From JAYYZW01 sp965217605 (GTDB lineage: Bacteria > Pseudomonadota > Gammaproteobacteria > Ga0077536), in the NCBI GenBank assembly GCA_965217605.1, contig CBDCJB010000001.1, positions 124,001-188,000 of the forward strand: DNA of 64,000 bases. The letters are read 5' to 3'. The position numbers and the translations under genes are program-made. The notes beneath the pieces were generated by a model, which saw only the letters and a list, made by a program, of their open reading frames with translations, did not search any database and had not been told where the DNA came from. Shown here piece by piece: positions 1 through 9,752 of the stretch. Position 1 is the first letter of the stretch. Every line of letters starts with the position of its first letter.

Positions 1-1
1 C

Positions 2-1276
2 GACCAGCCGCGCAAGCAGCGCCACACCGCCAGGCGTGTTTTCGACCGGCTTCGTGCGGAGCATGGGTTCACCGGCGGTTACACGATCGTGGAGGATTAT
101 GTGCGCGAGCATCGCCGGCGGCGGGAGATGTTCGTGCCGTTGAGCTATCCGCCGGGCCATGGGCAGGCCGATTTCGGCGAGGCGCGTGTGATCATCGGGG
201 GTGTTGAGCAAAAGGCGCATTTTTTCGCCTTCGACCTGCCTTACAGCGACGCCTGCTATGTGCGGGCCTACCCCGCGGCGACAGCCGAGGCGTGGGTCGA
301 CGGGCACGTGCACGCCTTCGCCTTCTTCGGCGGGGTTCCCCAATCGGTGCGCTACGACAACGACCGCTGCCTGGTGTCGCGGATCGAGCGCGACGGGACG
401 CGCAAGCGGGCGATGCTGTTCAGCGGGTTCCTGTCGCATGACCTCATAGGCGACCGCTACGGGCGGCCCGGCAAGGGGAACGACAAGGGCGCGGTCGAAG
501 GTCTGGTGGGCTTTGCCCGGCGCAACTTCATGGTGCCGCTGCCGCGCTTTGCGAGCTTCGAGGTGTTTAACCTATGGCTCGAGGAGCAATGCCGCCGCCA
601 GGGGGACATCCTGCGCGGACACCGCGAGACCATCGCAGAGCGCCTGGCGCGGGATGTGGAGGCCATGGCCGCGCTGCCGGTGTCGCCGTTGGATGCCTGT
701 CATCAAGCATCGGGGCAGGTGGGTTCTCAGTCCCTGGTGCGCTACCAGAACAACGACTACTCCGTCCCGGTCGCCTACGGGTATCGGGACGTCTGGGTGC
801 GCGGGTACGTGGACCGGGTGGTGATCGGCTGTGGCGCAGAGGTCATCGCCCGCCACCGGCGGTCCTATGAGCGTGAGGACATGATGTTCGAGCCGACCCA
901 CTATGTGCCCCTGATCGAGCGCAAGCTCGGGGCGCTGGATCAGGCGGCGCCGCTGGCCGGGTGGGAGCTGCCCGATGCGTTCCAGACCCTGCGCCGTCTG
1001 ATGGAGGCGCGCTCGGCCAAGGCGGGGCGCCGGGCGTATGTGCAGGTCCTGCGGTTGCTGGAGACTTTCGGGTTGGAGGACCTGCATGCCGCGATCAAGG
1101 ATGCCCTGCGCCTGGGCGCCGTGGGCTTCGACGCGGTGAAGCATCTGGCACTGTGCCGGGTCGAGAAGCGCGCGCCCAAGCTCGACCTCGATGCCTATCC
1201 GTACCTGCCCAAGGCCAATGTCGCCAAGACCTCGGCCGCCAGCTACATGTGCCTGCTGTCGGAGGACGCTGCATGA
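2..1276 (+). CDS. istA: IS21-family transposase IstA (5' end outside window)
   Basis: Transposase of an IS21-family insertion sequence; with IstB it cuts and joins the element ends. The frame is open to the left edge from base 2, so the N-terminal DNA-binding part is missing; the GTG at 89 is internal. The DDE core is visible: Asp in GQADFG (near base 170), Asp in VRYDN (near 355) and Glu in KGAVEG (near 495), followed by a normal IstA C-terminal domain. The stop overlaps the istB start as ATGA, the usual IS21 arrangement that couples translation. No internal stop or frameshift is seen, so the element could be active if its left end is intact outside the window. Confidence 0.93.
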   Translation, partial: DQPRKQRHTARRVFDRLRAEHGFTGGYTIVEDYVREHRRRREMFVPLSYPPGHGQADFGEARVIIGGVEQKAHFFAFDLPYSDACYVRAYPAATAEAWVDGHVHAFAFFGGVPQSVRYDNDRCLVSRIERDGTRKRAMLFSGFLSHDLIGDRYGRPGKGNDKGAVEGLVGFARRNFMVPLPRFASFEVFNLWLEEQCRRQGDILRGHRETIAERLARDVEAMAALPVSPLDACHQASGQVGSQSLVRYQNNDYSVPVAYGYRDVWVRGYVDRVVIGCGAEVIARHRRSYEREDMMFEPTHYVPLIERKLGALDQAAPLAGWELPDAFQTLRRLMEARSAKAGRRAYVQVLRLLETFGLEDLHAAIKDALRLGAVGFDAVKHLALCRVEKRAPKLDLDAYPYLPKANVAKTSAASYMCLLSEDAA

Positions 1277-2037
1277 CGGACAGGCCCCAAATCCTGCTGG
1301 CCCATCGCCTCAAGACCCTGAAGCTGCCGACCTTCCTACGGGAATACGAGAAGCTGGCGCGCCAGTGCGCGGCCGAAGGCCTGGACCATGTCCAGTTCCT
1401 GGCCCGGCTGGTGGAGTTGGAACTGATCGACCGCGAACGGCGCATGGTCGAGCGGCGCATCAAGGCGGCGAAATTCCCGGTCGCCAAAAGCCTTGACAGC
1501 TTCGACTTTAAGACGATCCCCGCGCTGAATAAGGCACACGTGCTGGAGTTGGCGCGGTGCGAATGGATCGAACGGCGCGAGAACGTGATCGCCCTGGGTC
1601 CCTCCGGCACGGGTAAGACACATGTCGCCCTGGGGCTCGGACTGGCCGCCTGCCAAAAGGCTCTCTCCGTGCGCTTCATCACCGCGGCGGCTCTGGTTCA
1701 TGAACGCATGGAAGCCCGAGACGAACGGCGCCTGTTGCGGTCGCAAAAGCAGATGGCGAACCAGAACCTGCTGATCGTCGATGAGTTGGGATTCGTGCCA
1801 TTGAGCAAGACGGGCGCCGCGCTTCTATTCGAGCTGATCTCCCAGCGCTACGAGCAGGGCGCCATGCTTATCACCAGCAATCTCCCGTTCGACGAATGGA
1901 CCGAGACGTTCGGCTCCGAGCGCCTGACCGGGGCGCTCCTCGATCGCCTTACCCATCACGTCAACATCCTCGAGATGAACGGTGACAGCTACCGCCTGGG
2001 TCAGAGCCGCGCACGCAGGAACAACGCCGCAGGCTGA
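1273..2037 (+). CDS. istB: IS21-family helper ATPase IstB
   Basis: AAA+ ATPase that helps IstA in target capture and strand transfer. About 254 residues, the family's normal length. Walker A is GPSGTGKTH (around residue 110) and Walker B is LLIVDELGF (around 170); the C-terminal SNLPFDEW and ERLTGALLDRLTHH sensor region is present. The ATG at 1273 is chosen because it overlaps the istA stop (ATGA) and gives the canonical N terminus; the longer open frame upstream runs inside istA in another frame. The gene appears intact. The right terminal repeat of the IS was not located with confidence in the bases downstream. Confidence 0.94.
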   Translation: MTDRPQILLAHRLKTLKLPTFLREYEKLARQCAAEGLDHVQFLARLVELELIDRERRMVERRIKAAKFPVAKSLDSFDFKTIPALNKAHVLELARCEWIERRENVIALGPSGTGKTHVALGLGLAACQKALSVRFITAAALVHERMEARDERRLLRSQKQMANQNLLIVDELGFVPLSKTGAALLFELISQRYEQGAMLITSNLPFDEWTETFGSERLTGALLDRLTHHVNILEMNGDSYRLGQSRARRNNAAG

Positions 2038-4504
2038 ACCTCGATACCCCGGACATCGGCCCCGACGGGCCAAAGCGTTCAGGCCCCGCCGCCGCAGTGA
2101 GGCGCCTGGGCGCTCACGCCAATACCGTTACAAAACTATCCGCCACACGCTCCCAGCCCGGTTGACCCCGCTGATCAACAGGCAATGCCCTATTGACCAC
2201 CGGGACAACCTACAACGGGAAAAACACAACCCTATGTTCAAAGCCTCTTCACCGGCTCACCGATGGCAGTCTTTTGCGCCGCCAACCGGCAGACTTTTAC
2301 TCCGCAGACAATATTTATTAAGTAATTGAAATAGCTTTATATTAAATTTAAATAAGGATTTAAATCCCCCAATTAGCCCCCAAATTAATCCTTCCCGTGG
2401 TCCTCCCTCCAGCTTCTTGGCGGCCACGCGTAATGGCAACACCCCCGCCGCGTAGACGTGTCCATAAACCTTCGATCATCCCTGGCAAGCCGAACGCCTT
2501 TGCACCCGCTACAGCAGCGATCCAGCTTTGAAAGCGCATTCAGACGGACCTGGGAATTAAGATCCACCTCTCCAGCGCGGTGTTGATGAGGTCGTACATG
2601 GACTGAACGTCGTTTTACTTCCTGAATTCAAGCATCAAGCAAGAACTGTACTGGGTCCTAGCCGCGCGCGTATCGTGATTGACGTAGCCACAGATAAGAT
2701 CAATAGGCTGCAGCTTCATCGACGCTATAGCGCGATCGGGTGCACACGTTAGGAATGTGAAAGCGAACAGCGTGCGATCGCGGCGCTCGAAAGCCCATCC
2801 GCAGATACCGTGCGGATGCGGTACTTCACTTGGTCCAAGGCCGGGGCAAACTGCTTGCGCTTTGCCGTTGACACGCACACATCCGGCTCCGACCCATCGA
2901 AGGAGTCAGTATCTACACATTGCAATCGCCACTAATACCCAGGTTGCCCGGCAAACCCGTGGGAAAACCGCTTTATGTGCACAGGGTCGAGGTCATGGTT
3001 GCTGTGCTCGGCTGCTTGCCTGACTGTGGGTTCGTCTGATCGGCAAGCTTGTGACCGATGTGTTTCGCCGCGCCACTTTCAGCGACCACCCCGTCCGTAA
3101 CCGACAAAACCGATGAAACCGACGCCACCTGCCATGAGGCAGCTCTTGTGACGCCCAAACCACCAACCTCGTTGCCGAGGGTTGATTGAACGCCGCTTTC
3201 AGCCTCAGGTTGGTCCTTCCTTGTGGTAGGTACGTAGCTCATGTGCCGCACAGGCTCGGACTTCATCAACGGTGTGAGCCTGGGCGGCGACGACGTCAAC
3301 ACGCCCAGGGTGCCTGATGCCGAGAAGCATGAAGATACCCTGATGTTTGACTGGACCGTCTATCGGGTGCCCGAACCCTGGATAGTTACACGAGCCCGCC
3401 CCATGTGGCGACCGGAAGTCATGGAGTGGACATTGATGGGACCCTGATTTTCGCGTCGATGGGGGGGTGTTCCGATTCAAAAACGACACAGAGACACAAT
3501 GGTAGGGGTCCACGTGTCAGACTTCCCGCGCTTCGCGCGGGAAGCCCTAAAACAGACCCGCAATAATTGAGCAGGCGGCTGACCGGACAATGACAACGCA
3601 TGCGTTGGCAAAGCGGTACGTGAACGACCCACAGTCCATGCTTGAGAAGCACGGGATGCCCCAACTAGGAGCGCCGAGCGGCGTAGCGAGGCCATTTCGG
3701 ATACGCAGCGAACGTTTGAAGCCGTGCGCAAGCGTAGGGACTACTTGGGTCGTACGGCGAGAACCATGATCGAAACACAACACCACCGCTACGCAGAGTC
3801 CGTAAGGTCGCCTTTCAAAAAAGCCGGGGCCGGACCGTACACGGTACCCAACCGGGACCTGTTCAGGGCACACACCGTTTTGATTGATCATGACCACCTT
3901 GCCGAAGCGACGGGACGAATCTCAGCATGGGCGCATGGACGGGACAGCGTGCTCGGTTGCGGGCACCGGGTTGAGTCAACGTCGTTGAACGCGGGTCCCT
4001 TGGCGTGGACGAACGAACGGGCGCCTGGCTCGCCCTGTCATCGGGAGGGATAGACTTGCGTGCTTGATTATCGCGGCAGCGGTGTGCACGCCTGTCGCGT
4101 GGCGTGGGCTGACGGAGAGGGACGGCCAAACCGCGGCTCCGGCAGGGGATGATGTTTCTGTCACTCGGTATGGTTTCGTGGCGATGATGAAGGCTCAGTC
4201 GAATCGTTCTCAGGCCCGCAGCAGCGACATTCATGCGTGCCTGGAGGTGGTGACGCGGTTCGTGGAAGACCACCCATCGCGGCCTGTCGGCGATCCCGGC
4301 ACCTGGATAGTCCTGCAAGCTCGGCTGGTTGCACTGACCGTAGAACTTGATGCCGCTGGACTACCTCGCGCTACCGCTCCTCCTGCAGCCGCTGCCTCCG
4401 GCCGGCAAGATTGTGCTGACGGACATAATCCGGCGGCGGAATTACCTGGCGCGTTTGGCGCCGGCGGCAGAACAGGGCTGGGTGATGGGCATATAGGCTC
4501 GTAG
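2038..4504. other. Long stretch without recognisable genes
   Basis: About 2.5 kb between istB and the IS3 remnant. Open frames here are short, overlap on both strands, and none shows a recognisable domain. The longest (about 146 codons, + strand 4064-4504) is rich in Ala/Pro/Gly and looks non-coding. Bases 2300-2395 are strikingly AT-rich compared with the surroundings. One strong hairpin lies at 3522-3544. The stretch may be degraded mobile DNA; nothing firmer can be said. Confidence 0.5.
3522..3544. repeat. Perfect 10-bp-stem hairpin (REP-like)
   Basis: Two perfectly complementary 10-base arms (CTTCCCGCGC and GCGCGGGAAG) separated by TTC. There is no T run on either side and no gene on either flank that it clearly terminates, so a REP-type palindrome is as likely as a terminator. 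Confidence 0.55.
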
Positions 4505-5040
4505 CCTGTTATTTTGGTCCAGTGGTAGACTTCGTTTACGCAACTTGATTCAAACTTGTAATCACGTCACTGGGTAGCAAGGTTTCCGGAGCTGGCGGAC
4601 GAGATCCAAGCGCACGGTGATGCCGGAGGGTGTGGTAGGGTCGCCGCCCGCGCTTGATGGCAACCTGAGCTTCTTTCAGGGTGTAAAAGATTTCGCCATT
4701 CCGTAACGCGGCCCTGAATTTTCCGTTGAACGACTCACCGTAACCATATTTTCCCTCGGCGACTTCCTTCCAGACCGGCTTGTCCGCGGTCAAGTCAGCC
4801 ACCGCCCGACGGTGTCGCGCATGCTCGACCTTCAGCGCATTCAGGCGCTTCGCCTGATCGACCTTCATCCCGCCGTAGGTCTTGCGCTAGCGATACTACG
4901 TTGGTTCCGAAACACCGGGTTGCTTATCGACTTCGTGAACACTGCGGCCCTGGCCGAACAATACGTCGGCCTCCCGTAGCTTGGGAATGATCTCTTTGGC
5001 GTTCGTTCGTTTCGATCGCAGGGTCCAGACCTCCTGGGTT
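4505..5040 (-). pseudogene. Internally deleted IS3-family transposase remnant
   Basis: Reading leftward from about 5040, the sequence gives a degenerate IS3 OrfA start (KRTNAKEII...LREADVLFGQG) with in-frame stops. It then opens as a 110-codon frame (4868-4536) that joins the OrfA C terminus (VDQAKRLNALKVEHARHRR) directly to the OrfB C terminus (YGESFNGKFRAALRNGEIF). The whole catalytic core between them is missing, and the join falls inside GKYG/GYxESFNG. The copy at 28.6-29.7 kb carries the same ends with the middle retained, so this one is an internal deletion product. The right end of the element probably lies near 4505-4532 (TTTTGGTCCAGTGG). Confidence 0.75.
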
Positions 5041-5159
5041 CCCTTGATTGATCACTTTAACGCGGCACCGGAAAATCCAGGCTAGGTTACCTGGTAGTCG
5101 AACACGAGTCGCATGCCCTATCCCAAGTCACGGTGTACGGAGGATTACGCGCGTTCGTC

Positions 5160-7640
5160 TCAACCCACCCCACCCGGCGAAACCGATTCCACCCACCAGG
5201 CTTGCGCCGACCGCTGGCCGGCGGCTCGCACGTAGCGCCGGCCATCGACGATGCGGCCTTCCTGACGCTTGATCCACCGCCCCAGTTTTCGATGGTTGAT
5301 TGCACCGCCTTCGCCCGCAATATCGTGCAACACCTCGCGTAGATCTGCATCTGCGTCGCGGCACGCAGATAGGCGCTTAACCGCGTCGCGCACCATCGCG
5401 GGGGTGTTGCCAAACACGGACTGCCAGGCCTCCAGCAGCCGGGCTAAGGTGTCGCGATCGGGGTCATCAGCCATGGCCTCGAACACGGACTCGGTTGGAT
5501 CGGGCAAGCCAAGCCATAGCAACGGCTGCCGGCAACGATCGGACCACTCGTCGAAACCCGCGAGCGGCAGGCAGTCAGACATGGGCCTCCCGGCCACGAT
5601 CCAAGCCCACATGATGGTCAACGCTACCGAGACGTAACGACCGCGTTCACGCAGGATATCCTGCACCAACTTGGGCCGCTCGAAACGGCGCGCAGCCGGC
5701 ACTTCGCGGCCGGGGTCGAGATGGACCGTGATGCAACGCCGCGTCATATCGTGCACCGGCCCCACGTTATTGCCGCTCGACAAGAACAAGGCGCGCGTGC
5801 TGACAGTGGCGGTCTTGGAAAGACCCAGGATGCGCTCGCTCATGTGCGCTGATGTCAGTGCCGTACAGAGACTCTTGTGCGCGACCAAGTCGCCCGTGAG
5901 GTTGTCGAAATCGATCACCGCCGGCGCACCCAACAGCTCTGCGAGGAGCAGTTTCCGGCATTCCTGGTCGTCGCCCGGAAAGGTTGTGGGGGTACGCTGT
6001 TGCGGGGTGGCGAAGGCGGTGATCAAGGTGCACAAATACGATTTACCGGCGCCCCCCACAGGCGCTCGTACATGGAACATCGGGGCGTGGGCCAGGCTCG
6101 GACGCACCGCCGCCGTGAGGAGCGCCGCCAGCGCAGCCGCCTGATCCACGGGGCGGGTAAAACAGAATTCCGTCAACAAACCCTCGAGCAACGCGAACGC
6201 CGCTTCGGCCTGCGCGCGCGTTGGGTGCTCCGGAATCGCATACTCGCGGGCATCGAACACCCCGAGTAGTCGTGTTGCAGCGTCATACCCGGCCGCCTTC
6301 ATCACGGTACCGTCCGGACGCAAGTAGGGCTGGCGTGTCAAACCGCTCAACACCGGCAGGTGCGGGTAGCTGGGTGACTCAAGCAGCACCGTGACATGGC
6401 GGGCGGGCGGATCCATGCGCGTCCAGGCTTTGGATCGGCCGTCAAAGCGTTTCCAGGTGGCTGCAGCGGCAAGCGCGTGCACCAAGGCCGGTTGGCTGAG
6501 CGCCTGAACTCGGGTCTCTTGGGTGTCCGGATCGGTGACGACGGCCACGATCAAGCCGCCGCGTTGGTAGTGTCTTTGCGACTGCGCCAGCGCACGCTCA
6601 GCCGCATCCACGACGCGAGGCATTTCACCCGCCATGACCCGGATCGTGGGCTGCATGCGCGCAGCGGTGACCTCGATATCCAAGAAGCGAAACAGGTCGC
6701 GGATATGCCGGTCGGCACAGTGACCGTGAAGGCACTTGAAACCGCCTATCGGCCAGTGGTCATCGGGCTCGAAATAGGCCGCGCCGCCGTCCACTTCGCC
6801 CGTATGTTCTCGTACCCAGGGACACGTAATGTCGTGCTTACCGTCTCCGAGCGGGGCCTTATACAGTCCGCGACCGCGCAACGCCGCCAGTACGGCATTG
6901 TCCTCGGGGCGCGGGATCCAGACCGGTTCACCCTCACCGGGGCGTTCCTGCACCGAGCGCGTCTGCGGACGCCGCGCCGGCGTCATGTCCAACTGAAGGC
7001 CATCGACCAGCTCATCGACCGAATAGCGCACCACCGGCGACCACGTGATCATCCTGCACGCAAACGGCGGCTCGTGCTTGCCGTTCACCGCTGCGGGGAG
7101 CCGCGCCAACCGCGTCCTGGGGCCATTCGCACCAGGATCGCACAGGCCGAAAGCTATTATGACGTTCATCAGATGCTCGACAGTGGCACCGTCCCTCAGC
7201 GGTTCGCGGAGAAGATACCCGGCTTGGTGATTGCCCGCCGAGGTCTCCAACAGCCACGAGGGGGGTAATGTCAACCGCTCCGCAGCCACCTTGCTGCCGA
7301 TATCATCGAGCATGACCGCGTGGAGCGCATGAAAGTGCGCCTTCCGCCGTCGAAATCGCCCGACCGCGTCGGGCCTGAATGTCGCGAGACTGAAGTAGTT
7401 GTTGGCGTTAGCGGGCAAGCTAAGGAATATCCCTGATTCGCTCTGCCACGGCAGGCCGGACCAGCACTTGTTCGGAACGCTGCCGGGGCTGCCCTCAAAG
7501 CTGACCACGATCGGGCGCGCATCTCCCAGATTGGCGCCGAACACCGCGAGCAGAAATTCGGTGTTAGTGACGTCATGGGTTTCGGCAGTTGTGCCAGTTT
7601 CCATCGCACTGGCCGGCACGGCAGTCTCGGGGGGCTTCAC
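5160..7640 (-). CDS. Primase/helicase-like replication protein of an integrated element
   Basis: An 826-residue protein read leftward from GTG 7640, ten bases after the stop of the AlpA-type gene. The N-terminal 250 residues (FHALHAVMLDDIG, LLETSAGNHQAGYLL, RLARLPAAVNGK) look like an archaeo-eukaryotic/RepB-type primase domain. A middle region holds a Cys/His cluster (CPWV...CLHGHCADRH) suggesting a zinc-binding site. Residues about 480-700 resemble a phage/plasmid helicase domain, with a Walker A-like GGAGKS near residue 530 and PAVIDFDNL as Walker B. The role inferred is replication of a plasmid-like or satellite element, but no integrase or terminase was found nearby. Domain boundaries are judged by eye. 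Confidence 0.72.
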   Translation of the reverse strand: MKPPETAVPASAMETGTTAETHDVTNTEFLLAVFGANLGDARPIVVSFEGSPGSVPNKCWSGLPWQSESGIFLSLPANANNYFSLATFRPDAVGRFRRRKAHFHALHAVMLDDIGSKVAAERLTLPPSWLLETSAGNHQAGYLLREPLRDGATVEHLMNVIIAFGLCDPGANGPRTRLARLPAAVNGKHEPPFACRMITWSPVVRYSVDELVDGLQLDMTPARRPQTRSVQERPGEGEPVWIPRPEDNAVLAALRGRGLYKAPLGDGKHDITCPWVREHTGEVDGGAAYFEPDDHWPIGGFKCLHGHCADRHIRDLFRFLDIEVTAARMQPTIRVMAGEMPRVVDAAERALAQSQRHYQRGGLIVAVVTDPDTQETRVQALSQPALVHALAAAATWKRFDGRSKAWTRMDPPARHVTVLLESPSYPHLPVLSGLTRQPYLRPDGTVMKAAGYDAATRLLGVFDAREYAIPEHPTRAQAEAAFALLEGLLTEFCFTRPVDQAAALAALLTAAVRPSLAHAPMFHVRAPVGGAGKSYLCTLITAFATPQQRTPTTFPGDDQECRKLLLAELLGAPAVIDFDNLTGDLVAHKSLCTALTSAHMSERILGLSKTATVSTRALFLSSGNNVGPVHDMTRRCITVHLDPGREVPAARRFERPKLVQDILRERGRYVSVALTIMWAWIVAGRPMSDCLPLAGFDEWSDRCRQPLLWLGLPDPTESVFEAMADDPDRDTLARLLEAWQSVFGNTPAMVRDAVKRLSACRDADADLREVLHDIAGEGGAINHRKLGRWIKRQEGRIVDGRRYVRAAGQRSAQAWWVESVSPGGVG

Positions 7641-7650
7641 CGCGTAGCCC

Positions 7651-7893
7651 TTACGCCGCGCTTTTGCGGGCAGCTTCCAGCTTCAAGACCAAGGCACGAA
7701 TTTCGTCGTCCGATTTCCCAGCGATGCGCGCCGCGTTCAGAGCTGCGACCTCAAACGCCGGCCAGCCGACGCACCGTGGCCCCAAGCTCACTTGTCTAGT
7801 CCACAAGCCTTGAGCGATGCGAAGATAGATTGTGGACCGGGAATACCCGGATTCGGACTTCACGGCGGGAAGTCTCAGGATGGTGGTAGCCAA
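7651..7893 (-). CDS. AlpA-type small DNA-binding regulator/excisionase
   Basis: Eighty residues beginning ATTILRLPAVKSESGYSRSTIYLRI, the compact helix-turn-helix typical of AlpA/MerR-like regulators of integrated elements, followed by a short alpha-helical tail. The start is a TTG: GGAGGTG lies six bases upstream of it on the coding strand, and the sequence before it does not continue the family. Such proteins usually control excision or transcription of the element's integrase, yet no integrase is visible here. It is co-directional with and immediately upstream of the primase-like gene, so the two probably form one transcript. Confidence 0.8.
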   Translation of the reverse strand: MATTILRLPAVKSESGYSRSTIYLRIAQGLWTRQVSLGPRCVGWPAFEVAALNAARIAGKSDDEIRALVLKLEAARKSAA

Positions 7894-7964
7894 GTTGGCA
7901 CCTCCAGAACGGTCGTTGAATATGGCCTCCGATTGTTATATCGGGAACGAGCGTTGAGAAGACA

Positions 7965-8000
7965 CACTGCTTAGCATCGGCTAGCCGATGCTAAGCAGTG
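7965..8000. repeat. Perfect 36-bp palindrome
   Basis: Both 18-base arms (CACTGCTTAGCATCGGCT and its exact complement) meet with no loop. The palindrome lies one base after the stop of the leftward gene ending at 8002 and about 70 bases upstream of the AlpA-type gene. With no clear T run it is not a classic terminator. It could be an operator, a recombination/replication site of the element, or a strong intergenic hairpin. Confidence 0.85.
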
Positions 8001-8001
8001 G

Positions 8002-8553
8002 CTAAGTGGAGGGCGTTGGGGCGGGGGTATTTTTCAGGGCGTTGCGCGCGGCGGCGAAGGACATGCCAAGTGCTGCGCATTCTTTCTCGGCGCAGTCATT
8101 ACGGGACGTATATTTTCCGGTAGCCCAAAAGGCGCATATCTGCCGATGTTTGTCGCGGGTGCCGCCGGGTTGAGCATGGCGCGCATTAGCCGCATTCCGG
8201 GCGTTTCGGCTTCGCCATTCCTGTGTGCCAACGTCTGCTGGTGGCTCGTGAAACACACTTTCACCACCATTTTCGAAGTCGAAATCCTCTTGTTCGATGG
8301 CTTCAATTTGAGACAGCATAAATAAGCCACTAGACAATGGCGGACGCCATTCGTCATCGGGTAGACTTCCTTGCGTCAGGCCAAAAAGTGGGTGAAAGCC
8401 ATGAAGGCGGGACTCCTCGATTTTGGCACGTATGAACGCCTCGGGTTGAATGCCCCAATGTTTGCTCCAGCGGTCAATGAGTGCTGCGCCGGTCATGTAC
8501 CGCTCGGTCGGAGTGAAATTCAGAATGTCGTCTTTGCGAAACCAGCATGCCAT
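8002..8553 (-). CDS. Hypothetical protein of the integrated element
   Basis: No function recognised. From ATG 8553 the protein begins MACWFRKDDILNFTPTERYMTG and runs about 183 residues. It is basic and Asn/Arg-rich near the C terminus (NARNAANARHAQPGGTRDKH) and ends in a helical segment containing SRNDCAEKECAALGMSF. Such proteins are often found beside AlpA and primase genes of integrated elements, which fits the position upstream of both. The frame stays open to 8826, but that extension crosses the 28-bp dispersed repeat at 8633-8660 and looks unlike protein, so the inner ATG is preferred. A start within the intervening FDYLSPL segment cannot be excluded. Confidence 0.55.
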   Translation of the reverse strand: MACWFRKDDILNFTPTERYMTGAALIDRWSKHWGIQPEAFIRAKIEESRLHGFHPLFGLTQGSLPDDEWRPPLSSGLFMLSQIEAIEQEDFDFENGGESVFHEPPADVGTQEWRSRNARNAANARHAQPGGTRDKHRQICAFWATGKYTSRNDCAEKECAALGMSFAAARNALKNTPAPTPST

Positions 8554-8632
8554 CAAGGGTGACAGGTAATCGAAGCCGTCTACCGGCTCCAGACCAAAAT
8601 ATCCTAGGTCGTTTCCTAATTTTGGGCTCCTG

Positions 8633-8660
8633 CTATCCGAAAGGTTGTGACGACGTACAC
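8633..8660 (-). repeat. 28-bp dispersed repeat, copy 1
   Basis: On the complementary strand it begins GTGTACGTCGTCACAACC and continues TTTCGGATAG. It matches copies at 16968 and 28282 with about three to four mismatches. It is in the opposite orientation to the other two, and no IS3 gene fragment is recognisable beside it. Confidence 0.7.
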
Positions 8661-8890
8661 CCGGAAATAGTTGACCGGGGAGCACGCATGCCAATATGGG
8701 CCGCCCGAAGGACGGGACGCAAGCGCGAACGAAGGAACCGTGGCGGGCGGGTGCGCGCGTGTCGACTGTCCGGTGGTTTACGACAGGAGCAGCGGCGATC
8801 AGAATGCGGTCGTAGCGCCACCACACTCACAAGGACGATCAGGGGTGACGGCATTACCGGCAGCCACGGTCGACGGGGGAAGCGAAGCAA

Positions 8891-9733
8891 TTGGAGCAAA
8901 TCGCGAGATCGCACCAGGGGAGGTTCGGACGAATCGTACGCGTTGAACCGCAGGTGTGGAGACGGTGCCTGTCCGCAGCTATCGTGGCGGCCGGCGTGTC
9001 GTTGAATTGCGCAGCCGCGGACCCCGGCAGTTTCTATGTCAGGGCCGGGGCCGGCCTCGACTGGGCGGCGGAGGCGGTGTTCTCGGATCGGGATTGCTCA
9101 AGCATGTCTCCGGCGGCGTTGTACGGCTGCGGCACAGGCGGCGACGGAGCGCCGTACCGCTCGATCGGCGACTTCGGAACAGCGGGCAGACTCGAACTCG
9201 GTATCGGGCGGGTCGTCGCGCCGTCGCTACGCTTGGAGGCCCGTTTCGGGTACCGCCCGCGCCTCGCCTTCCGCGGGCGCACGAACTTTCTCGACCCAGC
9301 GCGTAAGCAGTCGGTCGAGGCCAATCTCTCGACATTATCCGTGCTGTTGGTCCTCAATGCGGATCTGCCGACCTTCGACGTGCCGGTTATCGGCCCGCTG
9401 GCGCCGTTCGTGGGCGGGGGCGCCGGCGCGGTACGCACACGGATCGGCGCAACGCGCATGACGTTCCCGAGGACAACGACGACCGTTCCGGGCGACCGGC
9501 ACGCCGACGTTGCCTGGGTGGCGACCGCGGGCGTGGCGGCGGTGCTGACAAGGCGCACAACGCTTGAACTCGCCTGGCGATACACAGATCTGGGCGAAGT
9601 TCGCACGGGCCGCGGAACGGGTCGCGTGGTGTGGCGGGACGGAAGCCGCGAGCCGCTGCCACTCGATCTCGCCGCGACGCGGGCGAGGATCAGGGGCCAC
9701 GGACTCGGGCTCGCCGTGCGCTTCACGTTCTGA
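8891..9733 (+). CDS. Outer-membrane beta-barrel protein
   Basis: An exported protein with a hydrophobic signal segment (RRCLSAAIVAAGVSLNCAAA, cleavage probably after AAA) followed by alternating strands and Gly-rich turns (FYVRAGAGLDW, APFVGGGAGAVRTRIG, TTLELAWRYTDLGEV). The last strand ends in Phe (GLAVRFTF), the usual signal for insertion into the outer membrane. Mature length is about 240 residues, consistent with an 8- to 10-stranded OmpA/porin-family barrel. The TTG at 8891 has a GGGGGA ten bases upstream; GTG 8954 would also leave a good signal peptide. It is followed after 19 bases by the exported amidohydrolase gene, so the two are probably one operon. Confidence 0.8.
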   Translation: MEQIARSHQGRFGRIVRVEPQVWRRCLSAAIVAAGVSLNCAAADPGSFYVRAGAGLDWAAEAVFSDRDCSSMSPAALYGCGTGGDGAPYRSIGDFGTAGRLELGIGRVVAPSLRLEARFGYRPRLAFRGRTNFLDPARKQSVEANLSTLSVLLVLNADLPTFDVPVIGPLAPFVGGGAGAVRTRIGATRMTFPRTTTTVPGDRHADVAWVATAGVAAVLTRRTTLELAWRYTDLGEVRTGRGTGRVVWRDGSREPLPLDLAATRARIRGHGLGLAVRFTF

Positions 9734-9752
9734 GAGGGAAGCGGTCGCCGCC

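Noticed and set aside
4064..4504. Possible 146-codon gene
   Set aside because: Ala/Pro/Gly-rich frame with no domain, no ribosome binding site, and competing frames on both strands; treated as non-coding.
8554..8826. N-terminal extension of the element's hypothetical protein
   Set aside because: It runs through the 28-bp dispersed repeat and reads as an unlikely Arg/Pro-rich peptide; the ATG at 8553 fits better.
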